56,936 nt of DNA from Clostridia bacterium (GTDB lineage: Bacteria > Bacillota > Clostridia > UMGS1810). The notes under the pieces were generated by a model. That model was not told where the DNA came from. It searched no databases and saw only the letters and a list, made by a program, of their open reading frames with translations. The stretch is from contig JAFQHQ010000117.1 in the NCBI GenBank assembly GCA_017397885.1, forward strand, positions 1-56,936, in the 5' to 3' direction. The translations under genes and the position numbers were made by a program. Within the stretch, counting starts at the first letter, position 1. Every line of letters starts with the position of its first letter. Shown here piece by piece: positions 54,272 through 56,936 of the stretch.

Positions 54272-56551
54272 ATGAAAATGTGTGCTATATGCAAAAAGAA
54301 TCCCGCCGTGGTTTTTGTCAGCAAATCCGACGGCAAAAAGATGATAAATGAAGGGTACTGTCTTTCTTGCGCCATAAATTCGGGAATAACTCCCGTAAAT
54401 CAGCTTTCCGAACAGTTTGGCATCAGCTCCGAAGAACTGAAAGAAATGGTTGACAACATGACAGAGATGATTGAAAACGGTGATATGCACGATGCCTTTG
54501 CCGATATTTTTGGTGGTGGCAATCTCATGGATCCATCATCAGGTGATGATGGCGAAGATATTTTTGAGGGAGAGGCAAAAATTCCCCTTAATGACAAAAA
54601 AGCCAAAAATTCCATGAAAAAAGAGCAAAAGAAAAAGAAATGTCTCAATAACTTTGGTACAAATCTCACTGCCAAAGCCAAAGAGTCACTCCTTGACCGT
54701 GTTGTGGGCAGAGAAAGAGAGATTGACCGCGCCATTCAGATTCTCAACCGCCGAAGCAAAAACAATCCTGTGCTTCTTGGTGCTCCCGGAGTTGGAAAAA
54801 CTGCCATTGCCGAGGGTATTGCCCAAAAAATTGCCGAGGGTGATGTTCCCGAAAAGTTAAGCGGTGCCGAGGTCTATCTTCTGGATATGGCAAACATTGT
54901 TGCAGGCACTCAGTACAGAGGTCAGTTTGAAAGCAGACTCAAAAATATTGTTGAAGAAGCAAAGCATGACAATGTTATTCTTGTAATAGATGAAATACAT
55001 TCAATTGTTAAAGCAGGTGATGCCGACGGTGCCATGAATGCCGCAAACATTTTAAAGCCTGCTCTTTCAAAGGGCGAAATTCAGGTTATCGGCGCAACAA
55101 CTTCCGAAGAATATCGTAAATTCATTGAAAAAGATGCCGCTTTGGAACGTCGTTTCCAACCGGTGATGATTGAAGAACCCTCTGCCGAAGAGACTGTTGA
55201 AATCATAAAGGGTACGAAGGATTATTACGAAACTTTCCACAATATTACCATTGACGACAGCATAATTTATGAAGCTGTTTCTCTTTCGGGCAGATACATC
55301 AATGACCGCTTTTTCCCCGACAAAGCCATTGATGTTATTGATGAGGCGGCTTCAAAGGTCAATATTGACAATCCATATTCCAAGGGCATTGTAAAACTCA
55401 AAGGCGACATTGCCGCTGTCGATTCGAAGCTCGAAGCTCTTGAGGCAGAAACTGAAAATCCCGAATACGAAAATATTGCAAGGCTTAAGAGCGACCGTTG
55501 CCGTTTGCAGGGCGAAATGGATGGACTAAGGGAAAAACAACGTGCAGAAACGCTAACCGTTGAAGATATTGCCAAGGTTATTGAGCTTTGGACGGGAATT
55601 CCGGTGAAAAATATTACCGAAACCGACAAAGAAAAGCTTCTTAACCTGGAAGCAAGTCTTCACAGACGCATAATCGGTCAGGAAAAAGCCGTAACAGCAG
55701 TAGCAAAGGCTGTTCGCAGAAACAGAGCTCTTTCGCTTACAAAAAAGCGTCCCGTGTCATTCATATTCGTGGGTCCCACGGGTGTTGGTAAGACCGAGCT
55801 TGTTAAAGCTCTTGCCCAAATTCTTTTCAATGACGAAAACGCTCTCATCCGCATGGACATGAGTGAATATATGGAAAAACATTCTGTTTCAAAGATTATT
55901 GGTTCACCTCCGGGCTATGTGGGCTATGACGAAGCAGGTCAACTCACCGAAAAGGTGAGACGCCATCCCTACAGCGTGATTCTTCTTGACGAAATTGAAA
56001 AAGCTCATCAGGATGTGTTCAACATTTTTCTGCAGATTTTGGACGACGGACGCATCTCCGACAGCCAGGGCAGAAAGGTAAGCTTTGAAAACACAATAAT
56101 CATCATGACATCAAATGCCGGAACATCGGTTGGCAGTGCATCGGGCATGGGCTTTATGACCGAGGACAACGGTGTGAGTATCAAAATTGAAAAAACTCTC
56201 AAAGAAATTTTCAGACCGGAGTTTTTGAACAGAATAGATGAGATTATAGAATTTAAAGAGCTTACAAAGGATGAACTCTTAAAGATTGAAGATTTGATGA
56301 CGGCAGACATTGTGGCAAGTGTGAAAGCGCTTGGGGCTCAAATTTCAATTACCAAAGCCGCAAAGGAAAAAATTCTCGAAAAATCCTACAATCCACGCTA
56401 CGGCGCAAGACCAATCCGCCGCGAAATTCAGCGTAGCATTGAAGACCCGCTCAGTGAAATTATTCTTGCCGCCGATGATATTTCCGGCGCAAAGATAACC
56501 GTTGATACCTATAGGGATGAGGTCAGAGTGAGACTTGTTCAAAATATTTGA
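54272..56551 (+). CDS. clpE: ClpE-type AAA+ unfoldase of the Clp protease
   Basis: 759 residues. Instead of the ClpN repeats of ClpC, the N-terminus has a zinc finger C4-X2-C7-X22-C30-X2-C33, which defines ClpE. An acidic and then Lys-rich linker (to about 125) leads to two AAA+ modules with Walker A GAPGVGKT and GPTGVGKT, Walker B VILVIDE and VILLDE, separated by a short coiled coil. The ClpP-docking tripeptide appears as MGF in [11 protein letters not shown]. It unfolds substrates for ClpP under stress. GAGGTGA lies 8 nt upstream of the ATG. It is monocistronic and followed after 8 bp by the 300-bp repeat. Confidence 0.93.
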   Translation: MKMCAICKKNPAVVFVSKSDGKKMINEGYCLSCAINSGITPVNQLSEQFGISSEELKEMVDNMTEMIENGDMHDAFADIFGGGNLMDPSSGDDGEDIFEGEAKIPLNDKKAKNSMKKEQKKKKCLNNFGTNLTAKAKESLLDRVVGREREIDRAIQILNRRSKNNPVLLGAPGVGKTAIAEGIAQKIAEGDVPEKLSGAEVYLLDMANIVAGTQYRGQFESRLKNIVEEAKHDNVILVIDEIHSIVKAGDADGAMNAANILKPALSKGEIQVIGATTSEEYRKFIEKDAALERRFQPVMIEEPSAEETVEIIKGTKDYYETFHNITIDDSIIYEAVSLSGRYINDRFFPDKAIDVIDEAASKVNIDNPYSKGIVKLKGDIAAVDSKLEALEAETENPEYENIARLKSDRCRLQGEMDGLREKQRAETLTVEDIAKVIELWTGIPVKNITETDKEKLLNLEASLHRRIIGQEKAVTAVAKAVRRNRALSLTKKRPVSFIFVGPTGVGKTELVKALAQILFNDENALIRMDMSEYMEKHSVSKIIGSPPGYVGYDEAGQLTEKVRRHPYSVILLDEIEKAHQDVFNIFLQILDDGRISDSQGRKVSFENTIIIMTSNAGTSVGSASGMGFMTEDNGVSIKIEKTLKEIFRPEFLNRIDEIIEFKELTKDELLKIEDLMTADIVASVKALGAQISITKAAKEKILEKSYNPRYGARPIRREIQRSIEDPLSEIILAADDISGAKITVDTYRDEVRVRLVQNI

Positions 56552-56559
56552 GTAAATTG

Positions 56560-56859
56560 GAGTTTATCGGGCTGTTTGAAAAAATAATAATGAAAATCAA
56601 CCACGGGGCATTTCCGAAAACACATACGAACTTTCGTAAGCGAATTCCGAAAATTTGATGTCCCACACGAACCGCTCCGCACCGCATCAACCAGATGCGT
56701 GCTCGCTAATTTTGGCTATTTAAGGAAACTGATTTACGCCAAAATTTTCCGCGTGACATCAAATTTTCGAAACCGTTCGTATGACTGTTTTCTGAAAATG
56801 CCCCGTAGTCGATTTTGCCGAGTTTGTGCAATTTTCAAACATTCGAGCGAGGCACAAAT
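56560..56859. repeat. 300-bp palindromic dispersed repeat, copy B
   Basis: Inverted copy of 12524-12823. Arms at about 56593-56662 and 56755-56816 are imperfect reverse complements; the left arm has ~14 extra bases. The centre (56663-56754) is nearly identical in both copies and contains GCATC-AACCA-GATGC. It begins 9 bp after the clpE-like stop, so it forms part of that gene's 3' region. Confidence 0.88.
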
Positions 56860-56903
56860 GTGAAGTTTTGAAATTATTTATAATCTTAATCACATTAACA
56901 CCA

Positions 56904-56928
56904 AGGCGTCTTCCGCCTATGTTTTTTT
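56904..56928 (+). terminator. Weak terminator near the window end
   Basis: AGGCG (56904-56908) and CGCCT (56914-56918) form a short stem followed by ATGTTTTTTT. It may end clpE transcription that reads through the 300-bp repeat. The last bases, AGGC, may extend another structure beyond the window. Confidence 0.5.
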
Positions 56929-56936
56929 AGGCAAAA

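Overview
This window looks like a chromosomal segment of a low-GC, anaerobic, Gram-positive member of the Clostridia (Firmicutes). The evidence is AT-rich intergenic DNA with near-consensus TTGACA-17-TATAAT promoters, strong AGGAGG-type ribosome binding sites, a pyruvate formate-lyase system behind a ZTP-type riboswitch, a ClpE-type Clp ATPase with an N-terminal zinc finger, an MnmM (YtqB)-type tRNA methyltransferase, an FHA/SEDS cell-wall pair and an S-layer-homology protein. The genus cannot be fixed from the sequence alone.

Layout. (1) 1-2.4 kb: a small island holding one gene, a SAP-domain plus PD-(D/E)XK nuclease-like protein. It is flanked by two copies of a hairpin-rich ~139-bp repeat and, inside those, by two copies of a 25-bp direct repeat. 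(2) 2.4-12.3 kb: housekeeping and accessory genes: mnmM, a zinc-ribbon membrane-anchored protein, a three-gene ABC exporter operon, a hexapeptide-repeat protein with glmM, and an MFS transporter. (3) 12.3-12.8 kb: two adjacent palindromic MITE-like elements; the second recurs in inverted orientation at 56.6 kb, ~95% identical by eye. (4) 12.9-16.1 kb: the pflA-pflB operon, transcribed leftward from a good promoter through a ZTP (pfl-motif) riboswitch with an overlapping terminator. (5) 16.3-24.4 kb: an SLH protein (+), then a leftward operon uvrB-uvrA-FHA-SEDS (FtsW/RodA type).

(6) 24.5-52.2 kb: a large rightward surface-polysaccharide locus. It starts with two transcription units that share an 80-bp promoter/leader (85% identical). 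The first encodes a sugar-1-phosphate nucleotidyltransferase and a divergent galactokinase-type GHMP kinase, probably a sugar salvage pair. The second begins with a FlaA1/CapD-type dehydratase, a DegT-type aminotransferase and a PglC-type initiating phosphoglycosyltransferase. Then come a series of GT2 and GT4 glycosyltransferases, a UDP-HexNAc dehydrogenase, a polysaccharide deacetylase, a Wzy-like polymerase, a Wzx-like flippase and acetyltransferases. The locus ends with a dTDP-amino-sugar module: GNAT, two ATP-grasp enzymes, a second DegT aminotransferase, RmlA and RmlB. Together these point to Wzx/Wzy-dependent assembly of a repeat unit built on a UDP-4-amino-6-deoxy sugar and carrying uronic acid and a modified dTDP-amino sugar. 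At least three recombination scars lie inside the locus: a NodB/GT2 fragment pair, a decayed GT4, and an in-frame nucleotidyltransferase/epimerase chimera.

(7) 52.2-56.9 kb: an NhaC-type antiporter with an unusual signal peptide and a Ser-Asp-Ala repeat region, then a ClpE-type AAA+ unfoldase with a hairpin-containing leader, then the second copy of the 300-bp element. I saw no rRNA, intact tRNA, CRISPR array, integrase or transposase.
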